From Daphnia pulex (lineage: Eukaryota > Arthropoda > Branchiopoda > Diplostraca > Daphniidae): DNA of 64,000 bases. The notes under the pieces were generated by a model. It did no database searches. It saw only the letters and a program-made list of their open reading frames with translations, and was not told the origin of the DNA. The position numbers were made by a program, and so were the translations under genes. The stretch lies in contig NC_060027.1 of the NCBI RefSeq assembly GCF_021134715.1, positions 4,340,001 through 4,404,000 on the forward strand, in the 5' to 3' direction. Shown one piece after another: positions 45,301 to 57,200 of the stretch (position 1 is its first letter; the number at the start of each line of letters is the position of its first letter).

Positions 45301-48300
45301 ATCGTCTACGCAACAAAGGGAAACTCGGTTTCAAAGGAAAGCGGGTCCGCATAGCTTTGGATATATAGGCCTATATTATATAGGCATCTAAGATACACAG
45401 AAAAGCTTTTGTCCAGAGCTTTTGTGTGTGTCGCCGTATTTTATTTTATTTTTTTCAGGCGAAGAATAACGGGAGAGAATCCCTCCCCAGGAAAAAAATA
45501 AATCAATCACGAGGAAATCCGCGCGCCAAATATCTGAGAAATCCCGATTGCTTTGAAAACTGGATGAACCAATCGTCTCGATGAGCTACAATAATATTAT
45601 ATAGGATGTATAGTTGTATCATCTGGGATAACCCGATCGAAGAGCGTCTGACTGCTTGTCAAGGAATGGAACTCTAATCAAAATCGCCAATTCCCAACAG
45701 GAATTCGGGATCAGATACAGCGTGGTCTAGATTATATAACGAATATGTCACTTTCGGCTGCTACATTACGTTGAGTCGTACACAGAGAAAAACAAAACAA
45801 AAGAGGCCGGGCATAGAAACAAAGGGGAAATGTCCAACAAGCTTGCGAAGGAAACGGAAAGAACTGTGTGTACGTATATATACACGGTCATGGGTGGCCC
45901 CTTTTTTCTCTCTCTCTCTCCTGTTTTTCCCTTTTTTTGTCTTTTGTTTTATTTCGGTTTTACTCCTGTTTACACGTTTTCTCGAGTGTTGACAGGAGGC
46001 GAGGCTCGGCAGCGCCAGTCCCTGACGGTGTATCTCTGATATACACAGCCCAAATTATACTCGAAACGAATTTCGATATTGTTCTCCGCCGTCTAGACAG
46101 TGCAACAATACAGAGACAATTCCGTATTGTACCTCTATTCTCTCATATAGAAACTGCTTCATCAAGAGGCGTGCGCTTAATCAAGAAATTGACTTTTCGG
46201 GGAAATTTAAAACAGAATGAAACGCCAAAATTCCAGTGAATTTCACGAATGATTTGTATAGCCCTATTAGACCTATAGAACACCAAAATATACAAAAGAG
46301 ACAATACAAATCTTGCGCAACAACTGTTGAGCTGTTTTTTTTTTTTCAGCCCGATATGCTGCCTGTCTGTGTGACTGGGTGTGTTTAAATAGTACCGCGG
46401 TTGGAAATAGGTTTATCATTTAAAAAAAAAAGTTGGTCGTTTTTTTATTTATATTTTTTGACAGTCGACCGTTTATCTTCAGATTCGCGTTGTCCTCCTA
46501 CGGTTTCTCATTATATCGGCCTTGATGGAGCTTTTCTGTTATTCATTCTGTCTAGCTCGGTAATCGGCATATGTAACGTAACAGCTTTCTTGCCGCTGTG
46601 CTGCTGCTGTCACGCTCACGATTTTTCAACAACCGTTCATCATTCGGCCTTTCACAGCTGCTGGATTTTGTCGCCATCCCAAGAGGGTATGTTGCATGTA
46701 CATATAACACACACTGTATGGGAGAGTTGTTATCTCTTAAAAAATTGGTTGTGACCTGACGAATGAAAATAAGAAGAAAATTCCTGGCTAGATTTCGATC
46801 AGAAATTGGAAACTGGGCCAATAAGAGAAATGCTGTAGAGTTGAACTTTGTGTCACAGGGTATTTTGCGTGTATTAATTCAAGAGATCTTGGCATTAGGA
46901 CATGCCAAGAAGTAATGTGAACAACTGCAAGTTGACATTTCAACTTTGTAGAGCCCTGTATATTAAATCTGATAATAAAAAATTCCTCTGTGACTGAAAG
47001 TTGCCTAATAGTATATAGTCGATCCGAATTCGTGTGGGATGGTAAAAGTTGTTTCGACACAGCCGAGTCGAGTTCTATGTATGCCTCAACGGCTATATAA
47101 GCCCTGAATAAGTTTCCTTATATTCTAAGAATGAACATATTTTCGAGTGTTGCCCGAGACGGGAAGAGCGTCTCATTTGATGGGCGTAGGCGAGTTTCAA
47201 TCCATTCTCTCAATTTCAAGTAGTTCAAACATATAGTATTATATGCGCCAATATAACCTCGCAATCATCGACTATATAGCCTCGGGATGTCAACAACAGA
47301 ATAAAACAAACGTGAATAATAGTAAAAAGGCTGCTGCTGTGCACTGTGCACACGGGAAATCGTTACCGGTACGCAATAAATCCGCTAAAACTTTCTGAGC
47401 TGCTGGTATAAAGGAAATTCGGTTTGCACGACTTTTGACTATGACGGAGGAGTATATATATATAATTTAGAGGGAAGCGGGCCGGGCCGGCTTAAGTCTT
47501 GCAAATTCCATTCATTTGACATTATTCGAGATGAAACCCGTGATGCATGAGCCTGACTTGATCTGACTTGCCTGACGTCAAATAAGACTTATACACAAGA
47601 CATCCAACTTTAGCCAAACGAGAAAATGTTCATGAGAGTTATAATGATAATCCGAGAATCGGTATAGGCTATTATATTATAATCAAAGGCAAATGCTGAA
47701 TAGCATCAGCCGTGGCCTTTTATATAAAAGTATTAAATTATTAAATAACTTTTTCTTACTAAATTGCAATTTTGGTTGATAAAATGGAGAGAGGGACTTA
47801 CCGAGGGGTTTACAAGTGACGCGTGTCTAACCAAAAGTATATTTCCAACTTGAGAGAGAGAAAAGAAGAGCGGCGAGCTCTTATTTCTGATGCTGCTGCT
47901 GCTGGGTGGGTGGGTTCCGGTAAATCGTGAAACTTGTCTCGACGCTGCTGCTGGCGAAACACTAAGGCTGACAAGCGACAAGCGCCAGCACTTGAAGAAC
48001 CCCAAACTTTTCCAGTCTCCTGCTGGAACTACTGCCAGCTTCTAAAGGAGAGAAGAAATAAGAGCTAGAGCGACGGCGGGTGCTATAGCTGAGCTGAGCT
48101 GGGCGAGCAGGATACGAGACTAAATTTCTTGCGCATGTCTTCTAGCGTCTTTCAACCATATAGGCGGTTTTTATACACGTAACGAAACGATGTATATACG
48201 AGAGAGAGAGGTCTGCCCGCGTCTATCGCACATATCCATAAGTCTCAACTCGGGCGAGGGACGCTAAAGAGCGGCCGAGTGGGGGGGATGACGGTCGGCA

Positions 48301-51300
48301 CAGGGCCCACTGTCACTACTCGATGAGACAAAAGGTTCAAAAAACAAAGCGAATCTAATGCAATCAACTGAATGGATGATATACATCTTCCGTTGGGGGG
48401 TTGAGCCCAGCAAACCACCACCCCGCCCTTTTTTTTCACGCCATCTATTCTCCCTGTGCTTTTTGCGCTTCTCTCCGGCGGATTTGGGTTGGTTTAGACG
48501 CATTTACATGACCAGCGGGCTCGAATTTTCTTTTTCCCAGCGACCGACACGCAAATAAGGGTTAGATGCAATTTACATGCATGGCCTAAGCAGAAAAGAT
48601 CGTCCCATTTCCATTCAGACGGTTATTCAGCTGTACACATAGGAACTGTCGGACTATAGGCTGGTGTCGGACCGTCTCTTATAGTATGATAAAGTCGATA
48701 GCATTACACATTCGTGCTCGACCCCCTTTGCGTGATGTGTTACATGATATGTAGTATTCTATACAGAGTTGCATCAGAGTTTTTCCGAGAGTTCGTTTTC
48801 TATGCATGATCGTGCGCTGGGCTGGCCGGCTCGTGTTATATTCGGCAATTCCGAGTAGCGACCAATTTTTCAAATGTTGTTGCGCTGAGACTGTGCTTAC
48901 TTATATTTGGCGGAGTTGAATTTCAGTTGGATTCTTTTTCTTTTCTTTTATTCTTTTTCGACGTTCAATTCAGTTTGATTTAAGTTTTGCGGAAACTTTC
49001 TCTCTTTTCCTTTATTGTATGTATCCAGATAAGTCTGTCGACTTTATTTGTCCAGAGTTGTACACTATTGAAGTATACACTAACGACATTTCTGAATGGC
49101 ATTCCAAACTTCCTGCAAAAGAGCAGAGAAATAAACGAGTGCTGTGTTGTTCGTCCAGAGACTTTGATTTGCTTTTCGCCGAAAAAAAGAGATTCCCGAG
49201 TATTTCTTTTTTAGAAATTTTATTTATTTCACTTTTTTTTCGTTTGTTTCAATTCACACGTCAGATAATTGAAAACGACATGCGTCGTCGCATTTCAGAA
49301 CTTTTACGGTTGTCTCTCTGCTGTGTGTTATTGCATCTGGAGCAGCAAAATTGACTAACAAAAAAATAACAAAAATAAAATGTGGAACGTGAGGAAATAA
49401 AAAAGTTGAAATGGGCAGAGGCCAAATAAAACGGTGCCGTTCGTTTCGTATTTTAGACTCCCCGCGTTTTTTTAAATTTTTTTTATTATACGCGCCCAAC
49501 TCTCTCAGGCCTGACCCGCGTCAATCTCTAACGGCACGCGCGCCCGTATATTAAATTATAAATGCGAAAACTATTTAAACGACTTTAAGGGCGTGCCGGG
49601 CGTGCATATAATAACGGCAACCATCTTTTCTACGAAAAAAGGTTAGCTAGTCCTTCGTTCTTCTATATTGGCCTTGACACTTTGGGCCATCATCAATCTG
49701 ATATACGGCTTCATTCAAGAGTCGATAAAATTCGTCACCTTTCAACGGGCTGATTGATCATCGCCAGTAATTGGCGACGCCCGGCATAGAGCCGAGCCGG
49801 GGAAAAAAAGGGAAAATCATCAGAGGAAGTGCGTGAAAACGGAAGGCATTTCTTTGCTCATCATTCACGAGCGAATATAATGAGCCAATCGATCAGCGAT
49901 GCTGATGGCGACACGGCTACTACTACACTTTCCTATTTGGATCCGAAAGTTGCAGTTATTTGGCGCCATCAGCCAAAAACTATACATACACAAGAGGAGA
50001 GCAGAAACAAGTTTGAAAGTCAATTGCCGTAAGTATAAAAAGCTGCCGAAACCTGATTGCCTCCTGCGTGTTCATTCATTCATTTCCGTCGGATTTTTTA
50101 CTGGCCCTTGCTGCACGCGTTGGAAAATAATGGGTATACCAAACAAAACAAAAAAACAAACAAAAAACTACCGTGATTGTTCTCAATCTTGAAAAACTGG
50201 ACAAGAAAATGTCGAATGGGATTGAGCGCATCGTGAAAAAGAAGTGCGTTGCAATATAATATCCATGTTGAAATGGGGCTGAGTTGTATCGGAGAAGCCA
50301 ATTTTATATGTTACCGCGTCTCCGATGATTCTGAAAGTGGATAGCCTCAATAAATGTCAATGCACACACATAAAATAGTATACTGCAAACAAAAACAAAC
50401 AAAACAAAAAATGTATCCGAGCATATATAGCCTTTCTGGACCGAACGAACAAAATAAGAAATTGGAAGAAACAAACGTTGCTGCGCCCAATAACGAAATG
50501 GAGTGTACGGTGATAATTCGCCACATCAGCTCTATACCGTGACGACGACGTAAGTCCCGCATCTATAACTCAAATACGGCGGGAAAAAGTAGACTCCGAT
50601 ATTGCAAAAAAAAAATAAATACATTTAGAAATAAAAGGGTTCAAATAGTTTATTTCATTGCAAATCGCTCGCGTATAAAGTTGTCAAGAAACAAACGTGA
50701 ACCAACTCGGGCGTGAGCCGTTGCTATGCGGTTATTGGGCCCCGTGTACAGTGTATGTATACCGGTCTAAAGTTTGAGCAAACATCATCTCATATAACGT
50801 CTAGACTTTTGTCCCCTCCAGACTCTTTGACTTTCTTTCTTAACTTTTTCTAAACTGCATGATGACGCCCACTCGGCTGCTGTTTAATAAACACAAATAA
50901 TATACATATAGGACCTCATCTGCAGCAGTTTTCGCACACCTATCAAATGTTGATGGAGTGACATATTTGTATAAAGAAGGTTTCATTCAGCCGCACACAC
51001 TTGTCGGTACATATACGAATTCAATTATTTATAATGGAAAAGGAAACTTGTGGCAGCAGCAATCCTGCTGATGATTTCGTTTCTCTTTTTTTCTATATAA
51101 TAAGCTAGACGCTGACTATTGAAGTGGTTCATATCTGTGCTGCTCCGGAACAGGGATATTATCAAACGCGCACCTGGCCGTGCTGTGCTGAGTTTCTTCG
51201 GTTAACGCAACGTGAATGATGTATGGCGGAGATAAAAGGAAGAACACTTCCACTACTTGCAGAGTCATTAAGTATATTTCCCGTATGTGCTGTGTATAGT

Positions 51301-52003
51301 AATCCCTTTGTCGGTGAAACGAAAGTTCTGTTTTTATAAGGACAGAATCATGGCAATGGAATTGGTGCCTTGGAGAGTAGTAAGGCAACTGCCGTGTTTG
51401 ATGTACAACAGTGAAGTAACTTGGCCAGCATCAGCAGCGTGGGAGAGCGGAGAGCCATGAGACGGCTTGAATAATAATTCAAGCTTTCTCCCCTAGTCAC
51501 GTGGAGGTCAATTAGATGTAGAATTCAAAGTCCAGTTTGTCCGTGTAATAATTCAGGAAATTTGCTTCTTCAGTCCGTCCGCGATCGATCGTTGATTGTT
51601 GATTTACCGACATTTCTTTTCTTTTTCTTATTAACGGCAGAGCAGCAGTTTAAGTTTCTCCTGAATTGTGGGCGTTTGGCATAAATGCCAGCAAGTTGCG
51701 GAATTTTCTCTTTTGCGAATAAGCTCTCGATGGCTCCTTTTTTTTCCCTATCGGAAATAAGGGCGTATTATTCGTCTGACTTTATAGACGTCGAAATAAG
51801 CCATAGGAGGGGGGAGGGTGAACAACGGGCTCAAACTCGACCACGTGAGTGTACAGTGCACGCTCAAAAGTTGGCCATAATAATCATATATATAAGGCCT
51901 GTTGTTGTGCTTCTGCACGGCCCCAATTTGCAAACACGTTCCAAGTGGTTGTTGTTCGCTCGGCGGATGGCGGCCGACCAGTTTTATGCTGTGGACGTCT
52001 CCT

Positions 52004-52006
<3 letters not shown>

Positions 52007-52038
<32 letters not shown>
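52007..52038. repeat. (AC)16 microsatellite
   Basis: Sixteen perfect AC dinucleotides; likely length-polymorphic. Confidence 0.95.
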
Positions 52039-52041
<3 letters not shown>

Positions 52042-52964
52042 TCAGGCTTTTATTGCGTGCAGGTTGTGGGCGTTGTGATGTTTTTGAAATGAATTGGATG
52101 CCAGTTGACTTTTGGGTTGGCGTCGCCAAAAGTTTGAAAGCGCCCCCCTTCCCGCCAACCACGCCCTGTTTTCTGTTTACATGCGAAAAGTATAGACGCG
52201 GAGCATGAAGTTCAACGAGTTTTATGATCAACTCGCCATCACGCGAGCAACCCTATTGAACTTTGCACATCTGTGACTAAACCTCGAGGGCTCTAAATGC
52301 CGGTTGATTCAGTTTTTTTTAACCTGATTTCGCTATGCAGAAGAGTATTTATACACTATTTTAAAAGATGAATATAATAACAGTTGAATCAATCTTTTCT
52401 CACATTTTTGCATTCACGTTATACAAATGATATCATGTTGGAACAATAATTTTGAAAATGATTTTTATTTTCATTTGGCCTGGCAAACGTTTACATATTG
52501 ACTTGATGAGGGAAACGGATTCAGCTTGGTCGGTGATGTGGCAAGATGAAAATAAGGGACGTTGAATCAGGATTGATATAATGGGTGCCTGTTCAAGGAA
52601 TGTAATGTGATATCAATTGAAGTTCAGCGAATGATCACTTGACATTTCCAAGTGAAGATATACACCATACACGTAGTAGTTCTGTATAGAAATTAATATT
52701 TTTATTTAGTTCCCTGCTTCAATTATAATTAAAGTGAACAGCAATTTACTCTGTGATCCAAATATTTGGTGTTCCTCCGCTAAAATTCTCCGCCTGTAAT
52801 GTGTTTCCCGTTTCCTTTATTGCACTAGTATTGTGCGAGATATTCGTTTACCCGCATTAGAATAGCACAGAAAAATTAAGTCAATAAAAATTCCAGATAG
52901 CGGCAGAAATAGATAGCACCGACTCGTTGATGCCAACGTATTATTATTATTATTATTTTAATAT

Positions 52965-52970
52965 TTTATT
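52965..52970 (-). terminator. Probable poly(A) signal of AstC receptor copy B
   Basis: A minus-strand AATAAA lies about 70 nt past the proposed stop of exon 7 (53039-53041), in A/T-rich sequence. Its position supports that exon as the true last exon of copy B. Confidence 0.55.
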
Positions 52971-53038
52971 TATTTTTAAATGCTAAACCCAACCTGGTTC
53001 AATCCGTTTATTGTTGTATTGGTCGTGGTATTTTCATT

Positions 53039-56000
53039 TTAGAGGTCGCTATGAAGAACGTGACTAGATCCGTTCGCATGGCCGACGCGTTCAGCGGGGG
53101 GAAAGGCTGGCTCCGGGGTTCCCGACGAAGCGGCGAACGTTCCAATAAAAATGACTTCGGTGTTGAAGAAAACTAAACATAAGAAGAAGAAGAAAAAAAC
53201 GAAAAAAACAAACAAACACAGGCTTTCCTCTTTAAAGATTCACTAGTGGCTTTAGTTCATACATATGAGATATAAGCATTAATTTTATAAATATGATTGT
53301 TAACTGCATGGTAAGTGCCAACAAGGGAAAAGAGACCGGAAAAAAATTTGGAATTAAATCAAAATCAATAAATGAAGAATTCAAGAAATTTCAATAGAAA
53401 CCATTCCGTGTTACAGTTTCTTGTTTACCGTCCGCATTTGCTGAATTCCGGCCATTGGTGAAAGGCTCGTCCATTTTCAGCGAACCGTTTGCGACATCTG
53501 GAATTTCCCTTTCAGCGCTGCTGCCGTTACAACACTCGTCGTCAGATCGGTTGACGAAAGACACGCACATTTCCTGTTGGATTGTTGCGAGAATTGGATT
53601 CGGTAGCTCAATTGTTCCCTGAGGGCCGTACGACCGGCCTGTTGGCCCAGGAACTGGTGGAACTCGCGATCGCAGTGAGTCGTTGTGACCAAAAGTGCGT
53701 TCCGAGTTGCGTCCGCGACGTGTGAAGACGCTGTTCTCGCCGGCTAGCGCCTTGTTGACTTCCATCCGCTCGGCGCACGTGCACGCCTACACAACAAGGA
53801 CAGAAAAAGAGCTCAAAAACCAATCAGAAAATGGAGGCAGATAATCGACAGCGCTGGAGAAAACCTTCATGAAACTTTTCTTAAAGTTGTCGGATAGAAA
53901 AGCGTAGAGGATTGGATTGACGGCCGAATTGGAGTAGCCCAGGCAACCGGCCAGCAGGAAAATGGCCACGATGTACGGAGACTGCGAGGCTTTGGGTGGA
54001 GTGAATATTAACGACACTTGGGAAACCCAATAAGGTAACCAACAGAGGACGTAAACGGTGACGACTGTCAGGACCAGTCGAGTCACTTTGCGGTGGGAGC
54101 GGCGCTTCTCCTTTGATTTGTTGGTCGGTCCCACCGTCTGTTTTTATTTTTATTTCGCCAATAAAGAAAGCGAGGAAATCAATTTTTAGCAACAGTTGAA
54201 TTGGCGAATGAAATATCAACGAATCTTTAATACTTTCAGTTTCCTGATGACGAGGATGTAAAAGACTAAAATGAGGATGAGTGGAATGGCAAAGGCCAAA
54301 GTGAAAGTGTAGAGGGTGAAGGCGGCCTGTCCGTTCATGTACTCGTTTTCTGGCCAGTAAATGTTGCAGCTGACGATGGGACTGGCCGGATGAATCTCGG
54401 TTCCATCCTCGAGGCTACTTCCGGTTAGGATAGACGACATGGCCAACGTGTTGTTGGTGATCCAGGAAGCGATGGTCGTGGCCGAGCCGTTTGACCAATA
54501 CAAAGTGTCGACCACCCCGGAATCGTTGATGCTGCCGATGGCCCAGTCCGAATGAACTTGTTGTGTGTGGGCGTACAAAAAAATTGGCACAATCATGAGG
54601 AAAGAAATGCCCCAAGTTGTCATGGACACGACCTGTCGATTGTAAATTTATTGACATTTTATTCTATGACGTAAGTATGTTGAAATATTTGGTGCCATTA
54701 AAAGTTGGTTGAATTTCTATTTTCAATTGAGTTTGTAGGAAAAGTTGAAGTTCAGACGACGGGAAAATGCAATGAAATGATTATGCAACCGGATGCAGCG
54801 CTACTGTTTGTAGAATTATTTAGACTTTTCTATTGACGTGATTGAAGTTCTTGCGCAGCCAAGTGAAGCCAAGCCTGAATAAGATTAATCGTCTTCTGCG
54901 CAATAGTTTATTGACCGGATTCTGATCACGTTTTACCCAGTCGGATCGTTATTCTTCTTTTTATTTTTCAACACAAACGATAGCTAGACCCTTGGGCATA
55001 CCAGACCCTACAAATGTCAAATCTTACATCTCCCCCTATGGCCCTATACTGTCGCCACGGACCACGGAATATTTAAGGCCTCGAAAGGGAGAATTGGAAA
55101 AAGGAGAACAGCGGAAGGAAAGGGGAGAAGTCTGACAATGGGAAACACAAATCAAAACTGTTCCCAGTATCGCGGTGGTCTATAGGCTCAAAGATTTCCC
55201 TGGATCGCTTCCCAAATCAGCAAGGGCTGAGATATGGCATTGAACCAACCAACAGCAACGATATAGGCCTAAAAAGGTTTTGATTTCCCTTTGAGAAAAC
55301 GTTGGAAATCGATCAGTGACGTATTGGACGTTGAATCGATCCAGCAATATACAAAAATTACAAGACCAGCAGCGGCAGAATAATCGAAGAAGACGCAACT
55401 GAGAGAAAGGGGAGAAATGAGATTTTCCTTTTCTCGATTAAATGCCGTGCGATCCGTCTCCGAATAGGACCAGGACTATTATGAACCATAATAGGAACTG
55501 ATGTTCGTGTTCCGTATCAATATTACCGTGGAGCACGATTCTCTCTAGGCTGTATAAATGCATTACGGGAAAATCAAGCGGGACGAATATGCCACCAATA
55601 AAACAGTGGCGACGCGAGGCCCATACAATAAGTAAAATTTTACATCAAGCGACATCAAATCAATCAAATTAACCAAAAAAGAAAACTTAAACCGCAGTCG
55701 CGAACAAAAATGGGTGGACTTACTTTGGCATAGAAAGGTGTCCGGACTGTGGCCGCATCGATCGGATGGCAGACGGCTATGTAACGATCAGCGCTCATCA
55801 CCGTCAACAACAAGGAACTTGTGAATTGATTGACCGAGGTCGTCGTCATGTAAATCTATCACGACAAAATTGACGAGGCAATTCAATCGGTCACAAATTT
55901 TCGTGGGCGTTAAAGTTATCTCACCTTGCACATGACGTTGCCAAATGGCCAATATCCCAGGCCCATTGTCGTCATAATAAATGGAATGCCGATGAGAAAA

Positions 56001-56315
56001 CATTCGTCTGCCACCGCCAAATTCAAAATGTACAAATTGGTGACTGTCTGCATTTTGGTGTAGCGGAGGACGACGTAGATGACGAGGGTGTTGCCCATGA
56101 GACCTACGACAAAGACAGTGCCATACAAACACTTTGGTGCCAAACAAAAATAAAATAACATCAAGTTAAATTAAGGTACAACAAAAGATTTATCGCCATC
56201 AGACTACCTGAACAAAATAAAAGAGAAACGCGCCCAGCAGAGGAATTTCGTAGTCGTTGACGATCAAGTCCGGCATGTCTCCCGTGTCGTTCGTCCACGA
56301 CACCATGCTGTCCAT
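53039..56315 (-). CDS. AstC-R: Allatostatin-C / somatostatin-type receptor (rhodopsin-family GPCR), copy B
   Basis: Seven minus-strand exons: 56208-56315, 55925-56131, 55724-55855, 54234-54632, 53865-54137, 53429-53786 and 53039-53172; 536 aa. Residues 1-373 (N-terminus and all seven helices, with DRY, CWLP and NPILY) are identical to copy A. Exon 6 differs at about five residues (for example Tyr for His after TGRS, Met for Leu after IQQE, and ANAD for TKSD at its end). Exon 7 follows a long pyrimidine tract ending TTTAG and encodes 44 residues ending [11 protein letters not shown], against 33 in copy A, so only the far C-terminus is shared. If intron 6 were retained, the protein would instead end at a TGA at 53391-53393. 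Known: AstC receptors respond to cyclic PISCF-type peptides. Same strand and intron positions as copy A, so it is a direct duplicate. Both appear intact. Confidence 0.93.
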
Positions 56316-56450
56316 GTTGTTGTGTGGTCAATTAGAAGCAATCAACTCCACAGCAACAAGTGAAATCCAAAAAGGGATTAACAAAAAAGCCTTTCTGCTG
56401 ATCCCTGAAAAGGAAACCACAAGTAAAAATTTTGTGTTTCTTTGAGCCGT
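53423..56450. repeat. Near-identical duplicated tract, copy B (partner 27850-30800)
   Basis: Partner of the copy A tract in the same orientation. Introns match almost as closely as exons. The main difference is an extra segment at 55208-55311. Confidence 0.9.
55208..55311. mobile_element. About 104 bp insertion in intron 3 of copy B
   Basis: Copy A reads straight across this point near 29642. In copy B the extra segment is flanked by ATCG on both sides, compatible with a 4 bp target duplication. It shows no obvious terminal inverted repeat, so a deletion from copy A remains possible. Confidence 0.45.
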
Positions 56451-57200
56451 TTCATTTGTACGTTTTCGTTCTTAAAAGTCTGTCTAGTATTCGATTTAGA
56501 AACCCTTGCGAAATGAATGTTTTACAATTTTCCGGGTTGCGCAACGTACCAAAGATTAAAAATTAATCAAACCATCATCCCTTCACGTATTATGATCTAT
56601 TCTTTCTTTATATCTAAATTCTTTTATTAGGTATTATCTTTTTATTCTTAGCTGGAACTGTTATCGTTGATAATCACGCTTGTGATTATCAAGATTATGA
56701 TTATTTTTAGCTAAAAAACAGCCGGTTCGTTTTCTTTTAACAAAATTGTGTTTTTCCTTTTCTTCCCTATTCTTTTTTTTAATCAGTATTTTTGCCCAAA
56801 TATTCACAAATAATCAGCTTATTCCTTTCAAAACAGACGGAAACGATTACGATTATAAAGAAGGAGGAAGAGTCATTAATGCAACAGTTGGTTTCCTCAC
56901 ATTTTTGAAAATAAATCAGTTAACATTAATCCTAAATAATATGGACCAAAATAGAGGCGATGGGATGGCAGCAACTTAAGAGCAGCTGTTGGGAACACAC
57001 ATTGAATGAAAATGGGTCATTGGGTCGCTGTTATTTTCATGTTTGCTTTACTTTGAACATATTCACATGACGTATCGTTTGACGAATTAAAAACCAAACG
57101 AAGAAACGAATAAAATCAATGCAACGCAAAAGGTCTAATTTCCTTGGTCCAGAATAATTTCACGGAATGCAGATTCCTATCATTAGCATGTGCGGGATAT
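56451..57200. other. Immediate upstream region of AstC receptor copy B
   Basis: Homologous to 30800-31570 with many indels. It should contain the core promoter. No named motif is clear. Confidence 0.5.

Larger units (their letters stand above)
38571..53038. other. Gene-poor spacer between the two receptor copies
   Basis: Roughly 14.5 kb in which I could support no gene; the open frames are short and low in complexity. It shows many TATAG/CTATA words (for example 42425-42455, 43140-43170, 45360-45390), CTG/CAG runs near 47330, 47890 and 47945, pyrimidine runs near 45905-45925, and an (AC)16 microsatellite. It may hold long-range control elements or 3' UTR of copy B. If the duplication unit is about 25.5 kb, it should have a counterpart right of the window. 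Confidence 0.5.

Noticed and set aside
45868..46239. Open frame of 123 codons in the spacer
   Set aside because: It crosses a TC-rich tract, is low in complexity at its start, and shows no domain or splice context.
51685..52208. Overlapping open frames of about 115-135 codons around the AC repeat
   Set aside because: The (AC)16 microsatellite keeps frames open on both strands (His-Thr or Val-Cys repeats); no protein similarity.
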